Of a stretch of 64,000 bases of DNA, positions 36,035 through 44,776 are shown piece by piece (position 1 is the first letter of the stretch; every line of letters starts with the position of its first letter). The notes under the pieces were generated by a model that saw only the letters and a list, made by a program, of their open reading frames with translations, made no database searches and was not told the origin of the DNA. Source of the stretch: Phyllobacterium brassicacearum (GTDB lineage: Bacteria > Pseudomonadota > Alphaproteobacteria > Rhizobiales > Rhizobiaceae); the NCBI RefSeq assembly GCF_003010955.1, contig NZ_PGGO01000007.1, positions 62,001 through 126,000 of the forward strand, read 5' to 3'. A program made the position numbers and the translations under genes.

Positions 36035-36964
36035 GTGAAATCAGGAGAACATGCGATCAGGGGCAATTGGGCCAGCCTGCTGCTGCCCATCGAGGCGGAC
36101 GATGCGATTGAGTTCAGGAAACTCGGCGTCGAAATCGATATCCTGATCGACGCGAAGGTCGATGGCATCTACTCCAACGGCACCGCAGGCGAATTCCACA
36201 ACCAGACTGAGGAAGAGTTCGATCGCATTCAGCTGATGCTGGCCGAGCGTTGCCAAAAAGCGGGCATGCCGTTCATCATCGGCGCCTGCCAGCCCGACCC
36301 GGCAATCATGCTCAATCGCGTGCGTCGCGCCGCGGTGCTGCAGCCTGCCGCCATCCAGGTCATATTGCCGGACTGGTGGCCCGTAACCAACGAGGAAGCG
36401 ATCGACTTCCTGAACAGGGCAAGTGACACTGCCAACGGAATCCCGCTGATCCTCTACAATCCGCCCCACGCAAAGCGTGTGCTTTCGCTGCCGGAACTCG
36501 GCGTCGTTCTGGCCAACACACCGGGGGTCGTCGGAGTGAAGCTCGCCGATGGCGGCAAGGACTGGTATGCCGATGCCCGGCAGCACGTGCACGGGGTCTC
36601 ATTGTTCGTTCCCGGACACCATCTCGCAACCGGAGTCGGGGAAGGGGTGGCTGCCGGGTCATTTTCGAATGTTGCCTGCCTCAGCCCACGCGGCGCGCAA
36701 CACTGGACGGAACTGATGCAGAACGACATTGGTGCTGCGCTTGAGATCGAGCAGCGAATATGCAGGTTCATGGACGAGCATATCGTGCCGTTCAGGCAGA
36801 AGTTTGGCTATTCCAATGCGGCACTCGACAAGCTGCTCGCTGCCATCGGCAACTGGGGACCGGTCGGAACGCGGCTGCGTTCTCCCTATCGGTGGATTGA
36901 GCAGGAAGAGGCTGAACACCTGCAGACGGCTGCGAAAACCGAACTGCCCGAGATTGTGATCTGA
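36035..36964 (+). CDS. DHDPS/N-acetylneuraminate lyase family aldolase (second copy)
   Basis: 309 residues starting at a GTG with AGGAG 6 bases upstream (36024-36028); the nearby ATG at 36033 would be out of frame and stops at once. Family marks are NGTAGEF, the tyrosine in LILYNPPHAKR, and the lysine in GVVGVKLADGGKDW as the probable Schiff-base residue. It differs strongly from the first copy, so the two are not a recent duplication. It is probably a second catabolic step or an enzyme for a related substrate of the importer. Confidence 0.88.
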   Translation: MKSGEHAIRGNWASLLLPIEADDAIEFRKLGVEIDILIDAKVDGIYSNGTAGEFHNQTEEEFDRIQLMLAERCQKAGMPFIIGACQPDPAIMLNRVRRAAVLQPAAIQVILPDWWPVTNEEAIDFLNRASDTANGIPLILYNPPHAKRVLSLPELGVVLANTPGVVGVKLADGGKDWYADARQHVHGVSLFVPGHHLATGVGEGVAAGSFSNVACLSPRGAQHWTELMQNDIGAALEIEQRICRFMDEHIVPFRQKFGYSNAALDKLLAAIGNWGPVGTRLRSPYRWIEQEEAEHLQTAAKTELPEIVI

Positions 36965-37015
36965 TAGAATCCGCATCGATTGACGAGAGGGGAGTATCGG
37001 GCGGATATTCCTATC

Positions 37016-38290
37016 ATGGAAGACTTTGAAATATTTCAACGTATGGGATTGGCGATCGCGATCGGCGCAGCTGTCGGCGTCGAGCGACACTGGCGTGAAA
37101 AGGATGAGGACGACGGTAGCCGCACCGCTGGAATCCGCACATTTACGCTGATCGGCATGCTGGGCGGCGCAACTGGCCTCATCGAGCATTCGATCACGCC
37201 TCCCGGAGGTTTCTCTGGAATAATCATCATCGGGTTTCTGATTACACTTACTTTCGTATTCACGCTGTTTCAGTTGCGTGAGGCGATTGCCGAGCAAAAT
37301 TATAGCGTGACATCTGTGGTTGCGGCGATGCTGACATTCGCCTTCGCTGTTGTCGCCGTCCTTGGAGATATGACGGTCGCTTCGGCAGGAGGGGTTACGC
37401 TAGTCGCCGTGCTCGCGGGCCGGGATTTTCTGCATGCAGCCATGCGAAAACTTCGCTGGACGGAACTGCGTTCAGCGGTGATTCTTCTCGCCCTGACGTT
37501 CGTCATCCTTCCGATTGTCCCGTCCGAGCCAATCGGACCATTCGGTGGCATTTCGCCGTCAAGAATCCTCACGATGGTCATTGCACTCGCTGCAATTTCC
37601 TTTTGCGGTTACGCCGCCGTGCGCATTCTCGGAAGCGCCACGGGGGAAATCGTCGGAGGAGCCGTTGGAGGTTTGATTTCGTCCACGGCAACAACAGTTT
37701 CGAACGCTCGCCGGTCTTTAACAGAAGACCTGGCCCGGCCTCTCGCTGCCGGAGCCATCAGTGCAGGGGGTGTCTCCATGCTTCGCACCATGTTCCTGGT
37801 GGCCATGTTGGCACGTCCCCTCACCATGCTGTTGCTGCCCGTGCTTGTTGGTGGAGCGGCGACCATGTTGGGATACGCCTATCTGATAGCAAGACGGAGC
37901 GCTGCGGAACATCCCGAGCTCAGTGTGAAAAATCCCTTCGACCTCGTCGAGGTCGTCAAAATGGCATTGCTGCTTGTCGGGGTCGGATTTCTCGTTCGCG
38001 TTGCGAGCCAGTTCTTTGGCGATGGGGGCCTGCTGATTGCTTCCGCATTGTCTGGTCTTGCCGACGTGGATGCCGCGACAGTAACGGTTACAGGCATGCT
38101 CTCAACGCTTTCACCTCAAACTGCATCACTGGCAATAGGTCTTGCGGTGCTTTCCAATACCGTGGCCAAGGCTGTCTATGCGTCGGCCTTGGGAACGGTC
38201 AGGTTTGGCGTTCACGTCTGGATCGCCTCGCTCCTGGCGATAGCCGTGGCAGGCATGTGCTGGATGCTCGTGCAACTCGGTGAGTTGTGA
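37016..38290 (+). CDS. MgtC/SapB and DUF4010 family membrane protein
   Basis: 424 residues from the ATG at 37016; a TTG-initiated frame begins at 36980. The N-terminal part has the MgtC signature VGVERHWREK, then RTAGIRTFTLIGMLGG, and about four spans. The remainder is a DUF4010-type integral membrane region of ~7-8 spans with GGLISSTATTVSNARR and the C-terminal LSNTVAKAVYA. MgtC proteins are linked to survival at low Mg2+ and to F1Fo regulation, but proteins with DUF4010 are uncharacterised. It is 51 bases downstream of the aldolase and may or may not be in that operon. Confidence 0.85.
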   Translation: MEDFEIFQRMGLAIAIGAAVGVERHWREKDEDDGSRTAGIRTFTLIGMLGGATGLIEHSITPPGGFSGIIIIGFLITLTFVFTLFQLREAIAEQNYSVTSVVAAMLTFAFAVVAVLGDMTVASAGGVTLVAVLAGRDFLHAAMRKLRWTELRSAVILLALTFVILPIVPSEPIGPFGGISPSRILTMVIALAAISFCGYAAVRILGSATGEIVGGAVGGLISSTATTVSNARRSLTEDLARPLAAGAISAGGVSMLRTMFLVAMLARPLTMLLLPVLVGGAATMLGYAYLIARRSAAEHPELSVKNPFDLVEVVKMALLLVGVGFLVRVASQFFGDGGLLIASALSGLADVDAATVTVTGMLSTLSPQTASLAIGLAVLSNTVAKAVYASALGTVRFGVHVWIASLLAIAVAGMCWMLVQLGEL

Positions 38291-38310
38291 TTGCGACAGG
38301 CGTGCTTCGG

Positions 38311-39066
38311 CTAGGTCAATGATCCGTCGACAATAATGACAGGCCGTCCCTGCGAACAATTCTCGATCCGGGCATCGACGCGATATATGTCGCGCAGCAG
38401 CTCTTGCGTAATAACGTCGCTGGTCGGACCGCTGGCGATCATCGTTCCATTGGCGATGACAATTGTATTGTCGCAGTAGCGCAAGGCATGGTTGAGATCA
38501 TGCAGTGCAATCATCACGGCCATGTTCGAGCGGGCAGAGAGGCTCTTCATGAAGCTGAGGACTTCCACCTGACGAAAAAGATCCAGCGCCGATGTCGGTT
38601 CATCCATTAGCAGGATTTCCGGTTTGCGCACGAGTGCCTGGGCAATCGATACGAGTTGCCGCTGACCGCCAGACAATTCGCCGAGGCTGCGGAAGGCGAG
38701 ATCGTCGATCCTCAGCGCACTGAGGATACGGTCGATTTCGTGTAGTTCGCTGTCATGGACTTTCCAGCCTGAACCCTGCTTGGATGCGAGCAGAATCGAC
38801 TCGTAAACGGTAAGCACTGCGTTGACTCCCGTGTCCTGCGGCATATAGCAGATGGTATCCTTGCCCTCGGCGGTGCCGGACAGATGCACGAGGCCCGGTC
38901 CCGACGTCAGTTCGGCAATGCGCTTGAACAGGGTTGATTTGCCTGCCGCATTCGGTCCGATCACAGCGGTCATGCCGCCGCCAGACAGCAATCCGGTGTT
39001 CACCCCGGAGAGGACGATGCGTTTGCCGTATCGGGCCCCGAGGCCTTCAAGCGCCAACCCTACCAT
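38311..39066 (-). CDS. Iron-siderophore-type ABC transporter ATP-binding protein (FecE/FhuC-like)
   Basis: 251 residues from the ATG at 39066, which overlaps the permease stop by 7 bases; a longer frame to 39207 was rejected. Walker A is GPNAAGKST (note AA in place of GA/GS), signature LSGGQRQLV, Walker B ILLMDEPTSALD, switch ALHDLNHAL. It powers import by the BtuC-type permease encoded upstream. Last gene of the four-gene operon. Confidence 0.93.
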   Translation of the reverse strand: MVGLALEGLGARYGKRIVLSGVNTGLLSGGGMTAVIGPNAAGKSTLFKRIAELTSGPGLVHLSGTAEGKDTICYMPQDTGVNAVLTVYESILLASKQGSGWKVHDSELHEIDRILSALRIDDLAFRSLGELSGGQRQLVSIAQALVRKPEILLMDEPTSALDLFRQVEVLSFMKSLSARSNMAVMIALHDLNHALRYCDNTIVIANGTMIASGPTSDVITQELLRDIYRVDARIENCSQGRPVIIVDGSLT

Positions 39067-40127
39067 GAACGCCTCCGATGTGTGAAAATGAGCGCAAAGA
39101 AGAACGGAACGCCGACAAGTGCCGTGATGACGCCGATGGGGAGGACAGCGCCTGGGATGAGCGTCTTGCTGACGACGGAGGTGGTCGACAAGAGAAGCGC
39201 ACCGCAAATCACCGACGCCGGCAGGAAGAAGCGTTGATCTTCACCGACAAGCATGCGCGCGATATGCGGACCAACAAGACCGACAAAGCCGATCGTGCCG
39301 ACGAAGGAAACCGGTATGGCGGCGAGCAGGCTCACCGTCATCATGGTCTCAAGCCGCAAGCGGCGAACATTGATGCCAAAACTGGCTGCCTTGTCTTCGC
39401 CGAGCCGCAAGGCCGTCAATGCCCAGGCGCGGCGGGCGAAGAGCGGGAGTGTCACAACGAGAACTGCCGCGGTGACCCAAACCTTTGGCCAGGTGGCCTT
39501 GGTAAGGCTTCCCATGGTCCAGAACACGACTGCCGCGAGGGCCTGCTCGGAGGCGAGATATTCGAGCAGCGACAGGAGCGCATTGAAAGTAAAGACCAGG
39601 GCGATGCCGAGAAGGACGATAGTTTCAACGGTCACGCCGCGCATGGTTGATGCGAAATGGATGAAAAGCGCTGCCAGCATCGCCATAAGGAAGGCGTTGA
39701 CCGGCACCATAAACTGCGTTGCTACCGGAAATACTGCGATCCCGCCAACCAGGGCGAGTGCTGCGCCGAACCCGGCCGCCGCGGATATGCCAAGCGTGAA
39801 CGGGCTGGCCAGCGGGTTTGCGAGGATCGTCTGCATCTGCGCGCCTGCAACCGAAAGCGAGGCTCCGACGGTTACCGCCATCAGAGCAATCGGCATTCGG
39901 ATATCCCAGATGACAACCCGAAGTTGGTCGCTGACTGTACTCGACTGGAACAGGGCCTTAAGCACATCGGAAAGCGCGTAGTTTGCCGGGCCGAGCGCCA
40001 TGTCGATGGCGACAGAGAGGAACAGTGCAATGCACAAGCCGCCAATCAGCAGCAACCGGCGCAAGACCAGGGCACGGTAACGACCGTGCCCTTCTGCGGC
40101 TGCAATTTTATCTGCCACAGTGACCAT
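39060..40127 (-). CDS. FecCD/BtuC-family iron-siderophore ABC permease
   Basis: 355 residues with about ten hydrophobic spans. Typical segments are GASLSVAGAQMQTILANPLASP followed by FTLGISAAAGFGAAL, and GTIGFVGLVGPHIARMLVGED near the C terminus. A single permease gene implies a homodimeric channel. The ATG at 40127 shares bases with the stop of the binding-protein gene (TGATG); a GTG at 40130 is an alternative. Confidence 0.93.
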   Translation of the reverse strand: MVTVADKIAAAEGHGRYRALVLRRLLLIGGLCIALFLSVAIDMALGPANYALSDVLKALFQSSTVSDQLRVVIWDIRMPIALMAVTVGASLSVAGAQMQTILANPLASPFTLGISAAAGFGAALALVGGIAVFPVATQFMVPVNAFLMAMLAALFIHFASTMRGVTVETIVLLGIALVFTFNALLSLLEYLASEQALAAVVFWTMGSLTKATWPKVWVTAAVLVVTLPLFARRAWALTALRLGEDKAASFGINVRRLRLETMMTVSLLAAIPVSFVGTIGFVGLVGPHIARMLVGEDQRFFLPASVICGALLLSTTSVVSKTLIPGAVLPIGVITALVGVPFFFALIFTHRRRSW

Positions 40128-41269
40128 CACTCTCCACCGGAAGGAAGGGACACGAAGTATCCCGGCTTGTAGGTGACCGGCAGGAACCGTTCATGGAACT
40201 CCCGGAAGGTCTTGTCGGGATCGATGTCGGCAAACAACTCGGGATGAAACCATTTGGCAAATTGCTGGATCGGAATGAACTCGTACGGAACACCGTAGAA
40301 CTGGTGCCAGGCGGCATGAACCTTGCCATTCTTTACCGCTGCGAGGCTGAAGAAGGCGGGGCGCTGCATCAAGGCTTCCAGCTTGTTGCGGGCGTTGGCA
40401 GGATCAGCGCCGCGTCCGACGTGAACGAACTGGTTGATGTCGGATTCGGCTGCCCAGTTGGCGCCCGTGACGATCACATGGTCGGGATTGCTGACGATGA
40501 TCTGCTCGGGGTTGAGATCGCCAAAGGTGGTTTTCAGCACGTCGTTCGCGATGTTATGGCCGCCTGCCTGTTCCACCATCTCACCAAAATTGGCTGGCCC
40601 GAAGGTACGGCAGCACACATTGTCTCCGGAGATTCCGGGAGAGCGTTCAATGAAGACCTTGGGGCGTACCAGGTCGCTTGTTCTGGCAAGGCGATCGGTG
40701 ACGAGCGCAATCTGGGCGCGGCGATAATCGATGAATTCCTGTGCTTTCGCGGGCTCGCCAAAGATGCTGCCGAGCAGTTCGACGCTTATTTCACTGTTCT
40801 TGGCCGGATCGACCCGGAAATCGAGATAGACGATCGCGATACCAGCAGCGGCCGCCTTTTCCTCGATACCGGATTCCTGAGCGGACTTTTGCGCCTCAAT
40901 GTTAAGGGTCAGCACGTCCGGCTGGAGGGCGATTGCTCCCTCCAAACTGAAGGTACCGCTTGGAATATAGCCGACTTGTGGCAGGTCCTTGAGCGCCGGA
41001 AAACGCTCAAGGTAAGCTTCATATGAGTCCGGGTCCTTCTTGATCATGTCATCGCGCCAGCCGACGATCGTGTCGAACAGGTGCTCGCCCTTCAGTGCCG
41101 CGATCACATGGATCTGTCGCGCCTCGCCAACCAGGACGCGCTTTGCCGGCAGTTCCAGTTCGACCTTTCGCCCTGCCACGTCGGTAATGACGGTCTTTTC
41201 AGCAGCGGCTGGAGTTGCCATTGTCAAGATGGCGGCCACGAAAGCCAGGAGCGTTGTCTTCAATGTCAT
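40127..41269 (-). CDS. Periplasmic iron-siderophore-type binding protein, second of a tandem pair
   Basis: 380 residues from the ATG at 41269 (a TTG at 41278 is less likely), with a signal peptide (MTLKTTLLAFVAAILTMATP, cleaved near AAAEK). The fold is the class III (FecB/FhuD/BtuF-like) binding protein: VITDVAGRKVELELPAKRV, then VGWRDDMIKKD and ALQPDVLTLN. A CC pair in GDNVCCRTFG may form a disulfide or contact the ligand. It is visibly homologous to the neighbour upstream, sharing VGWRDD, the DxCC-like region and an HERFLP...GYFVSL C terminus. Confidence 0.9.
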   Translation of the reverse strand: MTLKTTLLAFVAAILTMATPAAAEKTVITDVAGRKVELELPAKRVLVGEARQIHVIAALKGEHLFDTIVGWRDDMIKKDPDSYEAYLERFPALKDLPQVGYIPSGTFSLEGAIALQPDVLTLNIEAQKSAQESGIEEKAAAAGIAIVYLDFRVDPAKNSEISVELLGSIFGEPAKAQEFIDYRRAQIALVTDRLARTSDLVRPKVFIERSPGISGDNVCCRTFGPANFGEMVEQAGGHNIANDVLKTTFGDLNPEQIIVSNPDHVIVTGANWAAESDINQFVHVGRGADPANARNKLEALMQRPAFFSLAAVKNGKVHAAWHQFYGVPYEFIPIQQFAKWFHPELFADIDPDKTFREFHERFLPVTYKPGYFVSLPSGGE

Positions 41270-41311
41270 GATCTGCAAACCTCTTTAAAGAAAGCGGGGA
41301 GCCGCTGCGCG

Positions 41312-42445
41312 CTAGCCTTCGGCGCGCAGAGAGACGAAGTAGCCTTCCTTGTACGGAAGCGGCAGAAAACGTTCATGCAATTCCTTAAACGTCGTCTCGG
41401 GATCCAGATCCTTGAAGAGATCCGGGTGCAACCACTTGGCGATCTCCTGGATGGCGACGAACTGGTAGGGGTTGTTGTAGAACTGGTGCCAGATGGCGTG
41501 GACATTGCCCTCTCTGACCGCCTTGACGCCTGTGAAAGCAGGACGCTTCGTCAAGTTCTCCAGCTTGCGGAGCGCTTCCTTTTCGTCCGCGCCGTAGCCG
41601 ACGCCGACCCAGTCACCGCCGGGGACATAGCCCTGCCAATTGCCGCCGGTGATGATGATCTGATCCGGGTTCGAGGCTATGATCTGCTCTGGATTGACCG
41701 TGCCAAACGTGCCTGGAATGATGTCCTTGGCCATATTGGTGCCGCCAGCGAACTCGACCATTTTGCCAAAGTTCTCATTGCCAAATGACATGCAGCAATC
41801 GTCAGAATAGCCTCCGGCACGCTCGATGAAGACAAGCGGTTTCGCCGGATTTTCCCGGGTCAGAATGTCAGTGACCCTGGCAATATTATCGGCGCGGAAC
41901 TTGATGAATTCCTCGGCCTTTGCTTCCTTGCCGAAGAGCTTGCCGATAATGCGCATGCTCGGTTCGGTGTTTTCCATCGGCTTTTCGCGGAAGTCGACAT
42001 AGACCAGCGGTATACCCACTTTGCCGAGTTTCTCGATGTAGCCTGCTTCTTCCGTTGCAGTCTTGGCGTCGACATTCATGATGATGACGTCCGGCTTCAA
42101 TGCGACCGCCTGTTCCACGTCGAATGTCCCGTCCTTCATGCCCCCGAAGGTCGGGAGTTTGGCAATGTCGGGATATTTCGCGAGATAGGCAGCGTAGCTT
42201 TCGGGATCCGCCTTTGTCAGATCGTCGCGCCAGCCGACTATACGCTTGAACGGTTCATTCTTATCGAGCGCAGCGACGAAATAAATCTGCCGGCCTTCCC
42301 CAAGAATGACATGTCCGACTGGAGCGTTGACTTCAACATCGCGCCCGGTCACATCCTTGATGGTGATCTTTTCCGCAAGAGCATGGTCGGAAAAGAAAAT
42401 GGTCAGACCCATGGCAGCCAAAGCCGCCTTGCCAAGAAAACGCAT
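41312..42445 (-). CDS. Periplasmic iron-siderophore-type binding protein, first of a tandem pair
   Basis: 377 residues with a signal peptide (MRFLGKAALAAMGLTIFFS, cleaved near HALAEK). Class III binding-protein features are ITIKDVTGRDVEVNAP, VGWRDDLTKAD, ALKPDVIIMN and SDDCCMSFGNENFGKMVEFAGG. It is the first gene of the operon and lies behind a RirA-type box that overlaps its probable -35. Two paralogous binding proteins for one permease suggest two ligands, such as two ferric chelates. No outer-membrane receptor is encoded nearby. Confidence 0.9.
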   Translation of the reverse strand: MRFLGKAALAAMGLTIFFSDHALAEKITIKDVTGRDVEVNAPVGHVILGEGRQIYFVAALDKNEPFKRIVGWRDDLTKADPESYAAYLAKYPDIAKLPTFGGMKDGTFDVEQAVALKPDVIIMNVDAKTATEEAGYIEKLGKVGIPLVYVDFREKPMENTEPSMRIIGKLFGKEAKAEEFIKFRADNIARVTDILTRENPAKPLVFIERAGGYSDDCCMSFGNENFGKMVEFAGGTNMAKDIIPGTFGTVNPEQIIASNPDQIIITGGNWQGYVPGGDWVGVGYGADEKEALRKLENLTKRPAFTGVKAVREGNVHAIWHQFYNNPYQFVAIQEIAKWLHPDLFKDLDPETTFKELHERFLPLPYKEGYFVSLRAEG

Positions 42446-42488
42446 TCTTCGTAACTCCAGTGGAAAGCTGATGCGTTCTATTATTTCA

Positions 42489-42530
42489 TGACTTTAACCG
42501 TCAACATTTATCTTTTAGAACGCTTCCAGC
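42489..42530. promoter_or_regulatory. Iron-regulated control region: RirA-type IRO box and Irr-type ICE
   Basis: TGACTTTAACCGTCA at 42489-42503 fits the RirA iron-responsive operator pattern TGA-N9-TCA. On the minus strand it overlaps TTGACG, a likely -35 of the binding-protein operon, with TAATAG as a possible -10. At 42514-42530 TTTAGAA-CGC-TTCCAGC matches the ICE consensus at 11 of 14 defined positions (one arm perfect). The region lies between the iron-transport operon and the methyltransferase, so both may respond to iron. Confidence 0.6.
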
Positions 42531-42550
42531 CAAACCCACAGGACGTCACG

Positions 42551-43360
42551 ATGGACAACCTAGCGCACGGATCCAATTTCAATCTTCGTGACGAAATCAA
42601 AGCCTATTGGTCGGAGCGTGCCGCAACCTTTGATCAGTCGCCCGGGCACGAGATATTCTCCGAGGACGAGCGTGCCGCATGGCACCATCTCATCCTCAGG
42701 CATCTGGGCGAGGGCAGGGGGCGTAAAGCACTTGATCTCGCCAGTGGAACAGGTGTCGTGTCACACCTCATGGATGACCTCGGCTTCGAGGTAACAGGGA
42801 TCGATTGGGCGGAGCCAATGCTTGAGCTCGCACGCGCCAAGGCCAAAGCCCGGGGACGCAGGATTGCTTTCCGTCTGGGCGATGCCGAGAACACGATGGA
42901 GCCAACGGACCAATACGATGCCATCATCAATCGGCACCTGGTCTGGACGCTGGTTAATCCAGCTGCCGCCTTTGCCGAATGGCTTCGCATCCTCAAACCC
43001 GGCGGTACATTGCTCATCGTTGACGGGGATTTCGTCAATTCGAACCGGTTGGAGCGGCTGATCGTCCGATTTGCCACTGTTTGCCAACACTTGGGAATCG
43101 TGAAGGCCGACGCGGTCCGCTCGCCGGATCTTTTGGACACCCATCGCAATATTCTCTCTCGCGTGCATTTCTCAAAAGGCGCACGCGCCGACGCCGTGGC
43201 GGACTTGCTGCGTCAGACAGGCTTCGCCGATGTCGCGATTGATACGAACATGCGCGCAATCCACCGTGCACAGTCCAAGAATTTCAGCTTGCTGAAGGGA
43301 TGGGCGAGGACTACTCAACATCGGTATGCGATCAGAGCCCGAAAAGGACACGACCGCTAA
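42551..43360 (+). CDS. Class I SAM-dependent methyltransferase
   Basis: 269 residues from the ATG at 42551 behind AGGACG. An extension from 42488 would begin inside the iron box, so it was rejected. Methyltransferase motif I is ALDLASGTGVVSHLM (residues ~55-70), motif II/acidic loop VTGIDWAEPML, and a post-motif region ILKPGGTLLIVDGDF. The target is unknown. Divergence from the siderophore-type transporter across shared iron boxes suggests a role in metabolism of the imported chelate or a metallophore, which is inference. Confidence 0.88.
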   Translation: MDNLAHGSNFNLRDEIKAYWSERAATFDQSPGHEIFSEDERAAWHHLILRHLGEGRGRKALDLASGTGVVSHLMDDLGFEVTGIDWAEPMLELARAKAKARGRRIAFRLGDAENTMEPTDQYDAIINRHLVWTLVNPAAAFAEWLRILKPGGTLLIVDGDFVNSNRLERLIVRFATVCQHLGIVKADAVRSPDLLDTHRNILSRVHFSKGARADAVADLLRQTGFADVAIDTNMRAIHRAQSKNFSLLKGWARTTQHRYAIRARKGHDR

Positions 43361-43435
43361 GTCGCGTCCCTGATCCAGACATGCGCCGGTATCGGGCACT
43401 GATAAGGTCGGCTCGTACGGATGCGCTGGCCTGAA

Positions 43436-44776
43436 TTAGCTCTCAATCTCGATGTCGACAAAATCATTGCCGCTCAGGGCATTCTCGCAATCTGTCCGCC
43501 AAGGTTGAGGGGCATCGAGCCAGTTCTTTTCGAACTCGTCATATTTCGGAAGATCGAAAGCAGCGACTCCGAGACGCTGCTGATAATTCCGTACGTTTTG
43601 AACGCGCCTGCCAAGCTCCTTGAGAAGTTCCGAGCGTGGTATCGTTTCGTAGTTCTTGCGTTTTGTCGATACGGCAGCCTTCGCCGTGGGGCGGGAATTG
43701 TTGGCCGGCAAGGGTAATATGGCATCGAGTATCGCACTTGGCTCAGTCACCTGCCCATCGGCCTGATCGTTCCAGGGTGTCGCATTCTCGCTGCCGTGAT
43801 GGCCGATCTTCAAGAAATCGATCGCGGCGTTCAGCTCTGGCTTGCGCTGGTGCCACATGACGTTCCAGGCACCATTCGCCTTCGCCTCACGGAAGGTCGT
43901 ATTCCATTCTGCATCGCCGACGAAGAGCAGCCGCTTTCCTTGCCATTCGATGAGAAGGACAACGCTTGTGTTGTTGGTGACGGTGCTCGACAATTCAGCA
44001 AAGGCGAAAGCACCGGACATCATGCGGGATTGCAGCTGACGGAAATCTGATTTGCCGATGTTTGCGGGAAACATTTCTGTTTTCTTCTTTGAAGTGTTCC
44101 GCAGGCTCACGATGGAGGAGGAGAACCCGTGAAGTATTTCGTCGGAATCCTTGCCAAGATAGAAGTGATCGATGTCGCGTTCCGGACTGAGGACCTTGAT
44201 TGTCGTGCCGGTCAGCGACGATAGCCCGAGCTCGGCTGGCGTCATCCCGGCGTGAACATAGGTTGGCGCAATACCATTGGCCGCAGGCAAGGTCGTTCGC
44301 AGGGCTTCCGTGGCACCATCATTGTCAATGCCGTAGAGCGCGACAAGGTCCTGCAACTCCGGACTCAGGGCAACATTCATGCGCGCGATGTTGCGCATGG
44401 CAATCGTCGCCATGTCATGCAGCTGATGGGTCGCTGAAGCCTGCGGATGCGCTGGGTCCATTGCCGCACTCATCCAGATGTTCTCAATCTTGATGCGCTT
44501 GAAGAACTCCGGATCGAAGCCGGCAATGTGGTCCTTGTGCTCATGCGTGACAACCAGCAGATCGAGACGCTTCTTGCTGTTCCCTGCATCGGGCAACATG
44601 GTTTGCAGATTTTCGATTGCGGCCTTCAGGTGGATGATACCACCGACCGATCCGCAATCGATCAATATGTGAAAATCATCGACCATGTTGCCGACGGTGT
44701 GTGCTTTCGGAATACGGCAATACAAGCAGTCGCCGACCTCAACATTATAGGCCCTGACTAGGAGCTTATCTGCCAT
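43436..44776 (-). CDS. Metallo-beta-lactamase-fold hydrolase paired with a metallopeptidase-like gene
   Basis: 446 residues without a signal peptide, so probably cytoplasmic. The MBL zinc motif is TH-EH-K-DH at residues 77-83 (H78, H80, D82, H83), with later metal ligands likely in LLFVGDAEW and LKIGHHGSEN, as in ComEC/Rec2-like hydrolases. A long insertion between the first motif and VGDAEW (residues ~90-270) and a C-terminal extension are not recognised. It starts inside the 3' end of the upstream gene (19-base overlap), so the two proteins are translated together. Substrate unknown; nucleotides, phosphodiesters or thioesters are known for the fold. Confidence 0.8.
   Translation of the reverse strand: MADKLLVRAYNVEVGDCLYCRIPKAHTVGNMVDDFHILIDCGSVGGIIHLKAAIENLQTMLPDAGNSKKRLDLLVVTHEHKDHIAGFDPEFFKRIKIENIWMSAAMDPAHPQASATHQLHDMATIAMRNIARMNVALSPELQDLVALYGIDNDGATEALRTTLPAANGIAPTYVHAGMTPAELGLSSLTGTTIKVLSPERDIDHFYLGKDSDEILHGFSSSIVSLRNTSKKKTEMFPANIGKSDFRQLQSRMMSGAFAFAELSSTVTNNTSVVLLIEWQGKRLLFVGDAEWNTTFREAKANGAWNVMWHQRKPELNAAIDFLKIGHHGSENATPWNDQADGQVTEPSAILDAILPLPANNSRPTAKAAVSTKRKNYETIPRSELLKELGRRVQNVRNYQQRLGVAAFDLPKYDEFEKNWLDAPQPWRTDCENALSGNDFVDIEIES

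Noticed and set aside
38311-39207. Longer start of the iron ABC ATPase at 39207
   Set aside because: The extra 47 residues overlap the permease and are rich in R, H and C; the ATG at 39066 overlaps the permease stop as expected.
40193-41026. Plus-strand 277-codon frame across the second siderophore binding protein
   Set aside because: Antisense to a recognised signal-peptide-bearing binding protein with a homologous neighbour.
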